A DNA stretch of 64,000 nt from Lolium rigidum. Lineage: Eukaryota; Streptophyta; Magnoliopsida; Poales; Poaceae. Position 1 is the stretch's first letter. Every line of letters starts with the position of its first letter. The notes under the pieces were generated by a model, which saw only the letters and a list, made by a program, of their open reading frames with translations, did not search any database and was not told the origin of the DNA. The translations under genes were made by a program, and so were the position numbers. The stretch covers positions 372,001-436,000 of the forward strand of contig NW_025899946.1 of the NCBI RefSeq assembly GCF_022539505.1, written 5' to 3'. Positions 34,120 through 44,626 of the stretch are shown in pieces.

Positions 34120-34344
34120 CTAATACTATGCGGAACTCGGCAAACATTAACTTTGCCAAGTAAGTGTTAGAAAAAGCTCGACAAAGATACACAACACGTC
34201 AAAAGCGCGTGGCAAAGATTAAAACACGACAAAATACTGAAAAATACACACCCCAACACCCCAAGGTTAGAGAAAACACGTGGCGAAAATTAATTCACTA
34301 CACACGCCACGCCTCGATGCCACCAGAGAAACGAACATCATCAT

Positions 34345-37300
34345 TCATGAGTTATCTTCCTTCCACACCTGATGAACAGCCTCCACAACTTTCTCCTTCT
34401 GTATTGGCTTAGTTAGCTGGAGATCCATCCCTGCTTGGATGGTCTTCTGCAGGTCCTCCTCCTCCGAGTGCGCGGTCAGCGCGATAATCGGGGTGTGGAT
34501 CCCGTAACGGCTTTCTTCGTCACGGATGCGCTTTGTCGCTTTGTAGCCGTCCATCACCGGCATCTGGAAACAAAGAAGATCGAGTAGTGTCAAAACCGTC
34601 ACCAGAAACAAAAAGATTGAATTGACTTGCTTGGCATCGATAAATGGAAAATGTACCTGGCAATCCATGAATATCATGTCGTAGGGTAAGGCCAACCGTC
34701 CCTCTGAAGCAGCACCACCACTTGCGATCTCAAGAGCATTGATGAACATTGCCACAGCCTCAGATCCATCCGCTACTACCACAACAGTTGCACCCAGAGT
34801 GCTCAACATCTTCTTTTGGATAAACTGCAATACCCTCATGTCTTCCACCAGTAGGACACGCTTCCCTTCCAAAGGTTTGTCATCTTCAAGCTTGAGCGGC
34901 TCCTGGGGCACTGCCGCCACAAACGTGGTTTCAGACGACACGGCTGTGGCCTCCAGAGGCTTGTCTTCTCCAAGCCTAGGTGGCTCCTGCGGCACTACCG
35001 CTGCATATGTGATTTCAGATGACGCGGCAGTGGCCTGATCCGCTGCCGGCGGCTCATTGATGGTTATCCCGACCTGATGTGAATGCTGTTGCGGAAACGG
35101 AGAGGCTTGGAGCTCTCTCATGACCTGGAGGAGTTTGCGTAGCCGGGAGCCGTGGATCGGCTTGCGCAGGTCCATGTCGCAGATCGCCGCCTCCTTGAGC
35201 CTTATCAAATCCTCGGAGGAGGTCTTGAGGTTAGTAATGCACGCCACCCTGCATGGAACTTGGTGCTTTATTCTCGCGACGCTCGGCGCCTCCTCGAGGA
35301 TCTCGTTGAGCCTCCCACCGGAGACGTCAACGATAACGAGTAGGCCAAACAGACGGAGGTGCCCTGCGTGGTTGCCGCTGCTGTTCCGCATGACCTTGGT
35401 GACCATCTCTTTGGGGCTGAAGCACCGGTCAGCTACACCGTCCAAGTCATCACTGCCGCCCTGCGACGAAGAGATCGATGCTGGCCTGGATGGCGAGGCG
35501 CCCATGGCGGCGCGTGCCTTCTCCACTGTCGGGGCGAGGAGCTCGGCGCGCGGGACAGACCAGACCTTCATCCCGACATTCTCCATCCATGTCTGGAGGA
35601 TCCGCCGGGTCTCGGCCCCGTGGACTAGGATGACACACGGCCCACCCTTGAAGCAGCCAGGCTCCTTGAATAGGGACGGCGCCGTCTTCCCGTGCTCGAT
35701 ATGCTCTTCAGCGTCGCTGATCCTGAGGAAGACGTTGAACCCGAAGCATGTTCCCGCTTCTCCTGGCTCTTTGTCCTTGATGCTTATCTCGCCACCCATC
35801 AGACGAACCTTATCAAAACAAGAATAACAAATAAATAACAACATTGTAAGAAATACAAAGTAAAAAACATCACAGCCTGCAAAGTTGTACATAATCTGCA
35901 AACCATAAATTACACTAATACACAATACATTATGCAGTTATGTCATTAACAAAAGCAACATAAGTGTTGTCTTGAGTTTTTAAACCTAGTGAAAAAATAG
36001 CTTTTGTACATTTTTTACTGAAGTTGCAAAAGGAAAAAAGAGTATAAATTTTACTAGTCTATAATTTATGCATCCGGTCATATAACTGTTTGATTGGATC
36101 ACATTAAAAAGCAAACGATTTGCAGGACTCTAAAATGCAATATTGCAATTTCATGCCCATTTGAATCCTATGGAATTTATAATTATTGATTGCATCACCG
36201 AAAAAATAAAGGATATTCTAAAGAAATCAAAGGATTATTTCCAAAAGGGTTGAGTGGATATACATTTTATCTCATCAATATAGTGCAAATGAATCCTTAG
36301 AAAAAAATTATATTATTACGTCCTATGTATCAAACAATCAACATAGGAAATTTTCTATGAATTACAATCCTCCAAACTTCCTATGAAAATACTCTTAATA
36401 AAATAGGGCCCTAAAATCATTGTTATAATTTTGGTGGTTTAACATGAATAAATATTAATGACAGAAGCCACTTACAAAAGATTGGACTATCCCAAGCCCA
36501 AGGCCGGTGCCACCATGCCCTTCCTTCACCTGGACATATTTCTCAAACACCGATTGCCTTTTTTCTTTTGGTATGCCAATACCTGTATCAACCACCTCGA
36601 AGTAAAACTCAAGGTAGTTGGGATCGTTTTGGACTGAACGGCGAGCATTCTGCTCAGCACCGTCTTCCCTTGTTCTAAGAAGCCACCGATAGAACACGCT
36701 CGCACGCCAGTGGGGAGCGAACCTAGATGGGGTGCTGATCATGGAAGTCCCTGCGATAGGGCGGTTGGCCCACGCACGGAGCATGATGTGGCCGTCCTGC
36801 GTGAACTTGATGGCATTATCGAGAAGGTTGTCAAGGATCTGTTTGAACCGCTTGCAGTCACCAATGACGGCATCACATCGAAGAACAGAGAAGTCGCATG
36901 GGTCCCAAACCACCTCTATGCCTCTAGACATACCAACGACGTTTGCCATGTCCATGGATTCTTCAAGGACGTCGGCCATGCTGAACTGCACCTCCTCCAA
37001 TTGCATCTTCCCGGACTCCACCTTGCTTATGTCTAGTATCGTGTTAAGTATATCTGCAACACACATGTTACATATATGGATGATGAATTAACATATGCTC
37101 AACAAAGAAACTTGTTGCACATCCGAGTACGCACATAACCAAGATGGATCAGCCTCAGTGTGCTCCTACATCCGAAAACATACACAACTAAAATGAATCA
37201 TACATTTGATAAATATTAGCCTAGCTATCTAATAGGCAAAAACTAAATACATGGTGTGGCAAACATGAATGCGTATGTGGACTACTCAAAACATTATATA

Positions 37301-37961
37301 TATTCTTTCTTGGGAACTAAATGAATGTTAACTCATCAAAAAACAGAACTGCACACTATAGAACCTGTGGACTACATTTTTTCTACCGGAAAAAGTTACA
37401 ACTGAACTGTGCAAAAAATTGTGAACTCATTATTTGTGCAAACTCACTTTATATGACGTGCAAATCTGTAGTGATGTGATCACATTAATTAGCTAAATTA
37501 CCATGGACGGATCACATCTTCCAAAAAAAAGTGGCAAGTATACGTGGTATGCATGGTATGTAGGGAGATATATATATGGATGTATGGAACTGACCAAAGA
37601 GCTTCTTTGTGCCAATCTCCATCTGATCGAGGTAGTAGGTGAGGTTGGGGTTTGCCCGAGCCTCCGTCCGGGAGACATCGATGAGTCCGGCGATGGCAGC
37701 GAGCGAGGATCGGATGTCGTGGCTGGCGGACGTGAATGCGTTGCTCTTATTCATGCTCTTGCGCTCTGCCTGCTGGAGCGCTTCCTTATGCCTCATGAGG
37801 TCACCTTGGTGCGCCGCCTCCCGCGACCCTGCCCGCCACAACGCCCGTGCCATGAAGAAGCACGCCATAGCCGCCATGGCCGCGATCAAGCAGAGGACAG
37901 AGACCACAGCCACCCCTATCCTGCGAAACATAGTCTTCTTTTGCCACACCAGCCAGAGTTC
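34345..37961 (-). CDS. CKI1-like hybrid histidine kinase lacking its N-terminal sensor half
   Basis: Two-component phosphorelay kinase related to Arabidopsis CKI1. Minus-strand exons: 37961-37595, 37053-36476, 35808-34657, 34563-34345; GT-AG introns; 2316 nt, 771 residues plus stop, all in phase. Order: one membrane helix (VVSVLCLIAAMAAMACFFMA), a HisKA H-box with the phospho-accepting His (SASHDIRSSL), an ATPase domain with N-box (LKQ-type FKQILDNLLDNAIKFT), DTGIGIP and GTGLGLGIV, a degenerate receiver-like region, and a C-terminal receiver with LLVED, the phospho-accepting Asp in IFMDCQMPVMDG and LTKP. All catalytic residues are kept. The first exon begins at a good acceptor (TTTTTCAG) before codon GAA, so at least one upstream exon is required. 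That exon should encode the first membrane helix and the extracellular domain, and none was found up to 39620. Confidence 0.88.
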
Positions 37962-39620
37962 CTGAAAAAGAAGGAGATGATTATCTATGTAGATGTGAGT
38001 ACTATGCTGTTGCAGCCCCAGCGTGCTTGATGTATCGGTCGGTTGCTATATTAATATAGCGGGGCTAAAGCCTATTTCGAGGAGGAGTACTATGCTGTTG
38101 CGCCGGCGATCAATCTAAAATTTTCAAACATGCTGGTTCGTGCTAACTGCTAGTACGATGAAAGGATCGAAGATGAACAAAAATTCATGGAGATTCAATC
38201 TTTGGATCCGTGTATTTGAACACCTCATCATTTTGTGTTGAATGGTAAATAAATGGATTTCAATATTTATCCTAAAAAATTATCTCATATATCCTCCTAC
38301 AGAATAGTATTTAAAATTATTTAAACATGTGCCAATAATTTTAGATGCAAGAGACCATACACTTTACCAGACACTTAAGAAAATGCAAATAGAAGTTATT
38401 CGAAGAGTTTCAAGTTGAACATCTTAAGGACCACCCAAAGCTAAACCCAACTCCACTTTTCCAACCCAAGAAGAGTTTCAGTCTCAGCATCTTGGGCTCC
38501 AACTATGTACGAAGTACATTCCGCTTATACACGCGAGACATCTTCTGTAAGAAAAACAATTTGAGCATACATTCCGCTTATTCTACACCCACAGTCCACT
38601 CTCCTTTCTGTCTCGACGATCGCCATGTGAGCGTACATCTCCACTCACCTCGCCCAAATCAATTGAGTGCTCCTGGCCGGCCAGCTCCTATCAGTAGTCG
38701 TCGCCATTTCGTTCCGCCGGGCGGCGCGACCGTACTCTCTGCTAGGCCCGTCGCCATCGATACTGATTCCTGGAGCTGCAGGCGCACACACCGCCGTGGA
38801 TCTCCCACTCTGCGCCGCCATGTTCGGCAACCACGTGGGTCATGGCCGCTTGCTCCTCGCTAGCTGACTAAGCCAGGTTCTTGGCGACCCCTTGAAGAGG
38901 AGCACCTCCTCGTGCCCCTCGCCGACCCCCAGCCAGCCTCATGAGAGCTGAGCGTGGGTGGCCTTTATAGTTGACAACAGAGCGTTGATTACTGACGCGA
39001 CACTTGATCTGCTGAATGTGTTACGCTTCAGGATTTGTAGAATGTGTTAATAGCTGAAACTCTCAACTTCTGTCACGATGAAGTGAACCTTTGCCAAGTG
39101 CCTAAGCCTGAATATTTTTTTAGCACCCCGTTTTTTATTTATTTTAGTACAGCTGTGTAACTGGTGGTATTCTACTTAGCAGGAAGATGCAACATCAATG
39201 TCTCAATAGACATTACAGTTGACACCTTTGGTTGAGAGCTGTATTTTGGTGCCAAGTGAGGTGATGTGGTGCTAAAATTCCTAACTCTCATGACAAATAT
39301 CCTCTGAAATTCTGGGGACTGTCGATGTAGTCGTGTATTTAGGAATATTTTGAAGTTTGTCGTATAAATACCTAACAAATTAAGACACTGTCCATAGGTT
39401 TCTCAAGAAAATATCTGATTTCTTCGGAACACAATTCTCAGATGAGCTCGGGTACTTGGCAAATTAATGACAGATGTTTTTAATTCCCTATCAGTTTCTT
39501 ACAGCTATTGATGTGTATGTCTATTTCAGTTATAGGAGCTCGGCTACATTGCCAAGAAAATGGCATGACTGGTGTTTGCTTCTCTCATGACAGCTCCATG
39601 AATGACTGTCGATGTCGTTG
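37962..39620. other. Region upstream of the kinase, no first exon recognised
   Basis: No sequence resembling the CKI1 N-terminal membrane helix and extracellular domain was found on the minus strand. An open frame at 38822-38645 (-) starts MAAQSGRSTAVCAPAAPG and ends at a donor-like GCGAG|GTGAGT, but its phase does not fit the next kinase exon. A small LINE-type insertion lies at 38014-38084. The rest is AT-rich intergenic sequence. Confidence 0.45.
37997..38101. mobile_element. Tiny 5'-truncated LINE-type insertion with 17-bp duplication
   Basis: GAGTACTATGCTGTTGC occurs at 37997-38013 and 38085-38101 and flanks 71 bp. The insert ends in TATTAATATAGCGGGGCTAA and AGCCTATTTCGAG, which resembles grass LINE 3' ends. 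A long perfect duplication around a 3' end fits target-primed reverse transcription with heavy 5' truncation. Confidence 0.65.
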
Positions 39621-42017
39621 TCATGTCTTTGGGAAATTCTTGGATTTATGGTATGCGAAGAAATTCTTAGAGCTATGGTACGAGAAGAATTTCGTGTTTC
39701 TGTCGTGTCTTTCTTCTAATCGGTTCAGTTCTTTCGGAATTCTTGGAACTATGGTATGAGAAGCTCTTTCTAACCCTCTGCTAGATACTGAGCTGTATAG
39801 ACTTGGAGGTTGGAGACAACATACCTGAAATACCGGCGATAAACAATGACGACAAGGCTCCCAGACGATGACGATGACGATTGTAGAAAACGTAGTGGAA
39901 CACCTGAGCTGCTTGCTATGCAGAATGATCCAATTGAGACGGTTGCAGGTTGAGTATGACCAGTGTGCAAGCTGCATGTCCGATCGGCTATAAGCCTTCT
40001 TTTGAAAATGGCAGACTGAAGGTGTGTATTCATTGCACGCATACGCTGGTCTATCCCTTTCTGGACATTCAAGCTGCTCAGCGAAAGAAAAATAACAGGC
40101 AGCGACCCATGCTATGATCCATATTCTTGGGGTCCAATCAGACTTGTGCCTCCAAATACGTTCCTGAATAACTGGAGTTGCAGCTTGTGAAACAAAAGGC
40201 CAAAGTTTGGTGACATACTTGTTCATCCAATTCATCTGCTCAAACTGTTGGAAGGACATCCACTCGGGGAAATTGTCGTCATAAAGCTTCTTCAGGCCGT
40301 CCCTGCCGAAAGACCCAAGGACCTTGTCATCCGCAGACTTGACGACGTGCTTGCTGCTACGCAGCTGCATCATGCGGCTCCACTGTAATGGCTCCCGTTC
40401 ACATAGCAAGGTTGGAGTTGTATCTTCTCCAGCATTGGTTGGTTGCCAGGCTAAATCTTGTAATAGAAGCTCATGTTTTCCTTGATCCCATGGTAAGCGA
40501 ATTATAGCAATAATTTTTTCATGTTGTTGCATCTCCCTTAACAGTAGTTGTTGCAGCATGCCTTCTGCTGGTGGCAGTAGAGGGAATACCACTGCAACTC
40601 CACCTAGTACATGCTCCCAGGGTATTTGCCTGCCAATCTCTATGAACAGTGAGGAGCTACCGACATGAGTGAGCACTTGGTCGGCAATCTCGTCGTCCCG
40701 CACCACATACACGAGAAGCAATTTAGCCATTGCATCAGAAGCATCCACACCAAGCTCTTGAAATAGGGACAAACCTCCAATATGTGTCATCACCTCAACA
40801 AACATGTCAGTGTCGTCTTGAGTGTTTGCACCCAAATCATCCCGCGGCCAGGAGAGAACAGGGGTTGAACACGATGTGTATCCAGAATTGTATATTACCA
40901 GCTCCAGCTTAGGATAACTATGAGAACGCCGATTTCCTGTAATTGAATTCAGAAGCTGCCTTAGAGTACTTACCAACTTACCAATGTCAGACTTTGCATG
41001 CATAGAAATCTTTATAATTCCAGGGTCCCATTGCACAAAAAGTTCAACGGCAAGAAGTACTGATTTGTTGTCCTCCCAAACAGCTGAATCTCTTAGCAGC
41101 TTGTGCATGAAGTAACCAGTGGTATATCCAGCATTTTTTTTGCTATTTAGCACCAAGCATGGAAACCGTGAATCTCCAGGATCCCAAGGGCTACTTAACC
41201 TGTCCATCTCCTCCGTTGGCCACAATCTTGTATAGTTCAACACTACATCGGAGTAGCCAGTCAGCTCTAACCTTGTATGTCCAAAGCTGTGAATGTACTG
41301 CTTAATATTGACACATTGCACCTTCTCCAGTTTGACTATCATTGTGCCAAAAGGATCACGTGGAACCCACACTCCATGATTGGAGTCCACCTGACCTTGA
41401 AGATCTTGATGAGTTCTTGTACCCAGCTCCAGGAACAGAGAGGAGCTACCTATATGAGTGAGCACGCTGTCGACAACCCCCTCATTGCACACCACCTCCT
41501 TGAGAGGCATTTTCTCAAGCATTTCACCAAGAGCATCCACACATAGCTCTAGAAACAGGGACACACCTCCAATGTTGGTGAGCACGTCGGAGATGCCTAC
41601 TCTGTCGGTGTCGACATCCCGGGTGCGTGCACCAGGATCTTCGCTCGGCCAGGATAGAACATGGGCCGAACAGCCTGTAGAGGTGTCTATGCCAGCCTCA
41701 CCCATGCTTTGCAACATGTTGTTCCCGACACCCATGGAAGTCGTAGCCGGCATGCTAGTAGCTGGGAACGCAACCGCAACATGGTTCCAGCAGACATTGA
41801 CAGGCGAGCCAGGTGTTGAACACTTGGTGGGCGTGGCAGCAGCCGACAGGGAGTCCTCCTGACGAGCACCAGCACCCGCAAACTGAGTCGCCGAGAAGAG
41901 CGACGGTGACGAAGGCTTGGTCTTCTGCTGCTCCAGTCCCCGACCTTGCAGAAAAGTCGGTGTGGTGGTGGCGGTGAGTGTGAGCGCCGCCGTTGTCTTC
42001 TTCAAATCCACCAGCAT
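39621..42017 (-). CDS. Long ORF with duplicated WDPG module and captured synaptotagmin segment (main part)
   Basis: About 798 codons without a stop. The true start lies beyond the inserted retrotransposon, at about 53360. Near residues 110-200 and 400-480 there are two copies of a module with VLSWP, then a HIGGLSLFQELGVDA-type stretch, then a TH(I/V)GSSSLF stretch. Between and after them are motifs SPWDPGD, QWDPGI and LPWDQGK. I recall long Triticeae ORFs of this kind, probably retroelement-derived, without known function. At about 40385-40163 the frame enters SADDKVLGSFGRDGLKKL, FPEWMSFQQFEQMNW and KLWPFVSQAATPVI. This is the N-terminal region and start of the SMP lipid-transfer domain of plant synaptotagmins, lacking the preceding membrane anchor and the rest of SMP and C2. 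The last 170 residues are unidentified. Confidence 0.6.
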   Translation of the reverse strand: MLVDLKKTTAALTLTATTTPTFLQGRGLEQQKTKPSSPSLFSATQFAGAGARQEDSLSAAATPTKCSTPGSPVNVCWNHVAVAFPATSMPATTSMGVGNNMLQSMGEAGIDTSTGCSAHVLSWPSEDPGARTRDVDTDRVGISDVLTNIGGVSLFLELCVDALGEMLEKMPLKEVVCNEGVVDSVLTHIGSSSLFLELGTRTHQDLQGQVDSNHGVWVPRDPFGTMIVKLEKVQCVNIKQYIHSFGHTRLELTGYSDVVLNYTRLWPTEEMDRLSSPWDPGDSRFPCLVLNSKKNAGYTTGYFMHKLLRDSAVWEDNKSVLLAVELFVQWDPGIIKISMHAKSDIGKLVSTLRQLLNSITGNRRSHSYPKLELVIYNSGYTSCSTPVLSWPRDDLGANTQDDTDMFVEVMTHIGGLSLFQELGVDASDAMAKLLLVYVVRDDEIADQVLTHVGSSSLFIEIGRQIPWEHVLGGVAVVFPLLPPAEGMLQQLLLREMQQHEKIIAIIRLPWDQGKHELLLQDLAWQPTNAGEDTTPTLLCEREPLQWSRMMQLRSSKHVVKSADDKVLGSFGRDGLKKLYDDNFPEWMSFQQFEQMNWMNKYVTKLWPFVSQAATPVIQERIWRHKSDWTPRIWIIAWVAACYFSFAEQLECPERDRPAYACNEYTPSVCHFQKKAYSRSDMQLAHWSYSTCNRLNWIILHSKQLRCSTTFSTIVIVIVWEPCRHCLSPVFQVCCLQPPSLYSSVSSRGLERASHTIVPRIPKELNRLEERHDRNTKFFSYHSSKNFFAYHKSKNFPKT
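40163..40385 (-). other. Captured fragment of a plant synaptotagmin (SMP domain start)
   Basis: About 74 codons matching, from memory, the rice and Arabidopsis synaptotagmin region just after the N-terminal membrane helix. It runs from a WSRxMQ motif through the GRDxLxKLxxxNFPEW motif to WPFVSQAAT. It is uninterrupted and in frame with the flanking retroelement-type ORF. Similarity ends abruptly after PVI, where the normal protein would continue with the rest of the SMP domain. Confidence 0.65.
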
Positions 42018-42020
42018 ATT
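42016..42020. repeat. 5' target-site duplication ATATT of the SIRE/Maximus-like element
   Basis: ATATT directly before the LTR start, repeated at 53238-53242 after the second LTR. Confidence 0.93.
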
Positions 42021-44571
42021 TGAAAGTGCATGGAGCCCCCATGTGTGGTTTTGGTAATTAATGACAATCCCTATGGACTAATGTTTGCATTGAGTTATAT
42101 TTGTAGGAGTTGTCCATAGGCAATTCTTGAACCATATGTTGGCTTCAAGGTTGCAATAAGAAGAAATTGATGAAGGATATCAAGTGTCAAGTATGTCTTG
42201 AAGATGAAGATGAAGTGAGCCCTCAAGTTACTTCAAGACATCAACATGATGAAGTATGAAGAAATGAAGTGCAAGTTCAAGATGAGCCATCTTGAAGAGA
42301 TCCTTTGATTGAATCTTGCCATCCATATGGTGATCATGGATATGTGAAGTTGCGCCGAAGAAGAAGCTCTCCCATGGTGGTTTATGGGGGAGCAATCTAC
42401 AAGACTTCGTCAAGCAAGCACAAGCAAGAAAGGCGTTCCATCTTGTTGCGGTCAAGATCGTCATCATCGAGCTCAAGTGGAATGCGCAAGTATAAGGTTT
42501 TCTCTTGATAGGGTTTCTCTCTCACCGGTCTCATAGTGTAGTTGGAGACCGGTTTATAGTTTAGTTGCCGTACTATCAAGAGGGCTCTCGAGTGAGTAAC
42601 TCGATCGTATCCTTCGGAGAGCTCAAACCTTTGCATCCTTGCATCATCTTTCTTGGTTGTTATTTGTATCTTATCCATATGGTGTTTTAGAGCTTGTGCT
42701 TATTCTCATGACAAGTTCTAGTTCATCGAAAACGGATTCCGCATGAATCACTTGTTGCGTTTTCGATATTGGAGTTTTTCTCGGTTTCTCGTATTGAGAG
42801 GTTTCACTCTAAAATACATAGAAAAACCTACCCCACTTGTTCTTAAGCTTTTCACTCTTTGTGGGGTAGCTCTTGTCATCTTCTTTACAACAAAATTGGT
42901 TTCACCCAAATTCGAGTTTCCTAACTCAACTTGTTGCATTTTCAAGATTGGAGGTTTTACCGGTATGTCTTTTTTAGATAGGTCAAACCTTTCATCATTT
43001 GTTTCTATCCTAACTTACTGGACTATGATGGTTCCCTGCATGATCTTGTAGAGCTTGTTACTAGCTTTGAAACGAGCCCAAGATCATCAAAATCGGAGTC
43101 CGGATGCAAAAGTTATTCAAGTTTCCGTGAAGCCGTTTTTTGGCCGGAAGTTGGCCGGAAGTTCCGCCCCAAATGACCGGAAGTTCCGGTGGGCCGGAAC
43201 TTCCGCCCTACTTCCGGTGAACTTCCGGAAATGACGAATCTGCACGCAGAAAACATACCGGGAGCATTCCGGGGGCGCCCTACTTCACCCGGAAGTTGGC
43301 CGGAACTTCCGGGGGGCGGAAGTTCCGCCCCAAATGACCGGAAGTTCCGGTTGTGATGAGTTTTGTGCATAACGGGCAGATTTCTCTTGCCCTATTTAAG
43401 GGGGTCTTCTTCCCCAAAGTTTCCCAACCGTTTGAGCTCGTTTTTGCCTCCATTGTTGACCTTCTTTGAGCTTGCTATCTCCCTCTCCCTCCCATGAATC
43501 TTGCATCTATTTGAGAGAAAGATAGAGGAGATCTAGATCTACATCTTCACCAATCAAATCCCTCTCTTTGTGAGGGGAATCCACTAGATCTAGATCTTGG
43601 TGAAATTTGGTGTTCCTCCTCCTATTTGTTCTTCCTCTCTTATTCCCCCAATAGCTTTTGTAGCTTTGTTGGAATTTGAGAGAGAAGGACTTGAGCATCT
43701 TTGTGGTGTTCTTGCCATTGCATTTGGTGCATCGGTTTGAGTTCTCCACGGTGATTCGTGGTGGTGAAAGCAAGAAGGTTGTTACTCTTGGGTTCTTGGA
43801 ACCCTAGACGGATTCTAGGCCTTTGTGGCATCTTAGTGGTGTTCTTGGGGACTCCAATTAAGTTGTGGAGAATCTTCAAGGGCAAGGCCTTTGTGGCATC
43901 TTTGTGGTGTTCTTGGGGACTCCAATTAAGTTGTGGAGAATCTTCAAGGGCAAGGCCTTTGTGGCATCTTTGTGGTGTTCTTGGGGACTCCAATTAAGTT
44001 GTGGAGAATCTTCAAGGGCAAGGCCTTTGTGGCAATTTGTTGGGAGCCTCCAATTAAGTTGTGGAGATAGCCCCAAGCTTTGTGCGGGTTCGGTGACCTT
44101 CCTAAGGTCCCATAGTGGATCGAGGACATCCCTTTTGGTGGGAATTCTCGAGGAGAATACGGTGGCCCTCGTGCATTTGGAGTGACTTGTCCTCCACACC
44201 GCTCCAACGGAGAGTAGCACTCGCAAGAGTGTGAACTTCGGGCTACATCGTTGTCTCCGCGTCACTTCGGTTATTCCTATACCCGAGCTCTTTACTTATG
44301 CACTTTACTTTGTGATAGCCATCGTGCTTGAAGTTATATATATATCGTGCTATCACATAAGTTGCTTGTCTTGCTTAGCATAAGTTGTTGGTACACATAG
44401 GTGAACCATTGCTTAGAATAAGTTGTTGGTGCACATAGGTGAACCATAGTTTATAGGCTTTGGGCTTGACAAAGTAAACGCTAGTTTTATTCCGCATTTG
44501 TTAAGCCCATCTCGTAAAAGTTTTAAATCGCCTATTCACCCCCCCCTCTAGGCGACATCCGTGTCCTTTCA
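42021..44571 (+). repeat. 5' LTR of the SIRE/Maximus-like element
   Basis: 2551 bp. Notable internal structure: a cluster of CCGGAAGTTCCGG-type palindromes (about 43135-43355), and a 68-bp tandem repeat from 43817 to about 44088 with three full units and a diverged fourth. It ends in a C run and GGCGACATCCGTGTCC. Its short open frames are repeat-driven and not genes. Confidence 0.95.
43817..44088 (+). repeat. 68-bp tandem repeat inside the LTR
   Basis: Units starting AGGCCTTTGTGGCATCTT begin at 43817, 43885 and 43953. A fourth, diverged unit begins at 44021. The same array is in the 3' LTR, starting at about 52481. Confidence 0.92.
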
Positions 44572-44573
44572 AT

Positions 44574-44585
44574 TGGTATCGGAGC
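44574..44585 (+). other. Primer-binding site TGGTATCGGAGC
   Basis: Two bases after the 5' LTR. It is the initiator-tRNA-Met type site with one change, as seen in many SIRE-lineage elements. Confidence 0.88.
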
Positions 44586-44626
44586 AAGGTCTCTCATTCT
44601 TAGGCTTCACCGCCTTGAGAGTAAAG

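Larger units (their letters stand above)
32593..34340. mobile_element. CACTA-type transposon fragment, interrupted by a TIR element
   Basis: The left end CACTACAGGAAAAAAC (32593-32608) is a classic CACTA terminus and is preceded by CAT as a possible 3-bp duplication. Subterminal GCCGAGTTCC and, beyond the inner element, GGAACTCGGCAAAC (34132-34145) and further CTCGGCA- or TTGCC-like motifs fit CACTA subterminal repeats. A matching right terminus (…TGTAGTG) was not found, so the element is truncated or its right end is decayed. The right boundary given is approximate. Confidence 0.55.

Noticed and set aside
35120..35827. 235-codon plus-strand frame opposite the kinase
   Set aside because: Antisense shadow of the kinase exon at 34657-35808; no homology.
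38645..38830. Candidate missing first exon of the kinase (MAAQSGRSTAVC...)
   Set aside because: It has a donor-like end, but the phase does not match the next exon, and it lacks the membrane helix and extracellular domain expected for CKI1.
39770..40072. Second synaptotagmin-like piece (SNLQVYTA) in another frame
   Set aside because: The match is only a few residues and lies in a different frame from the main ORF; chance is more likely.
43507..44265. Open frames in the LTR with repeated 'NLIGVPKNTTKMPQRP' peptides
   Set aside because: They are translations of the 68-bp tandem repeat and recur identically in the other LTR; not genes.
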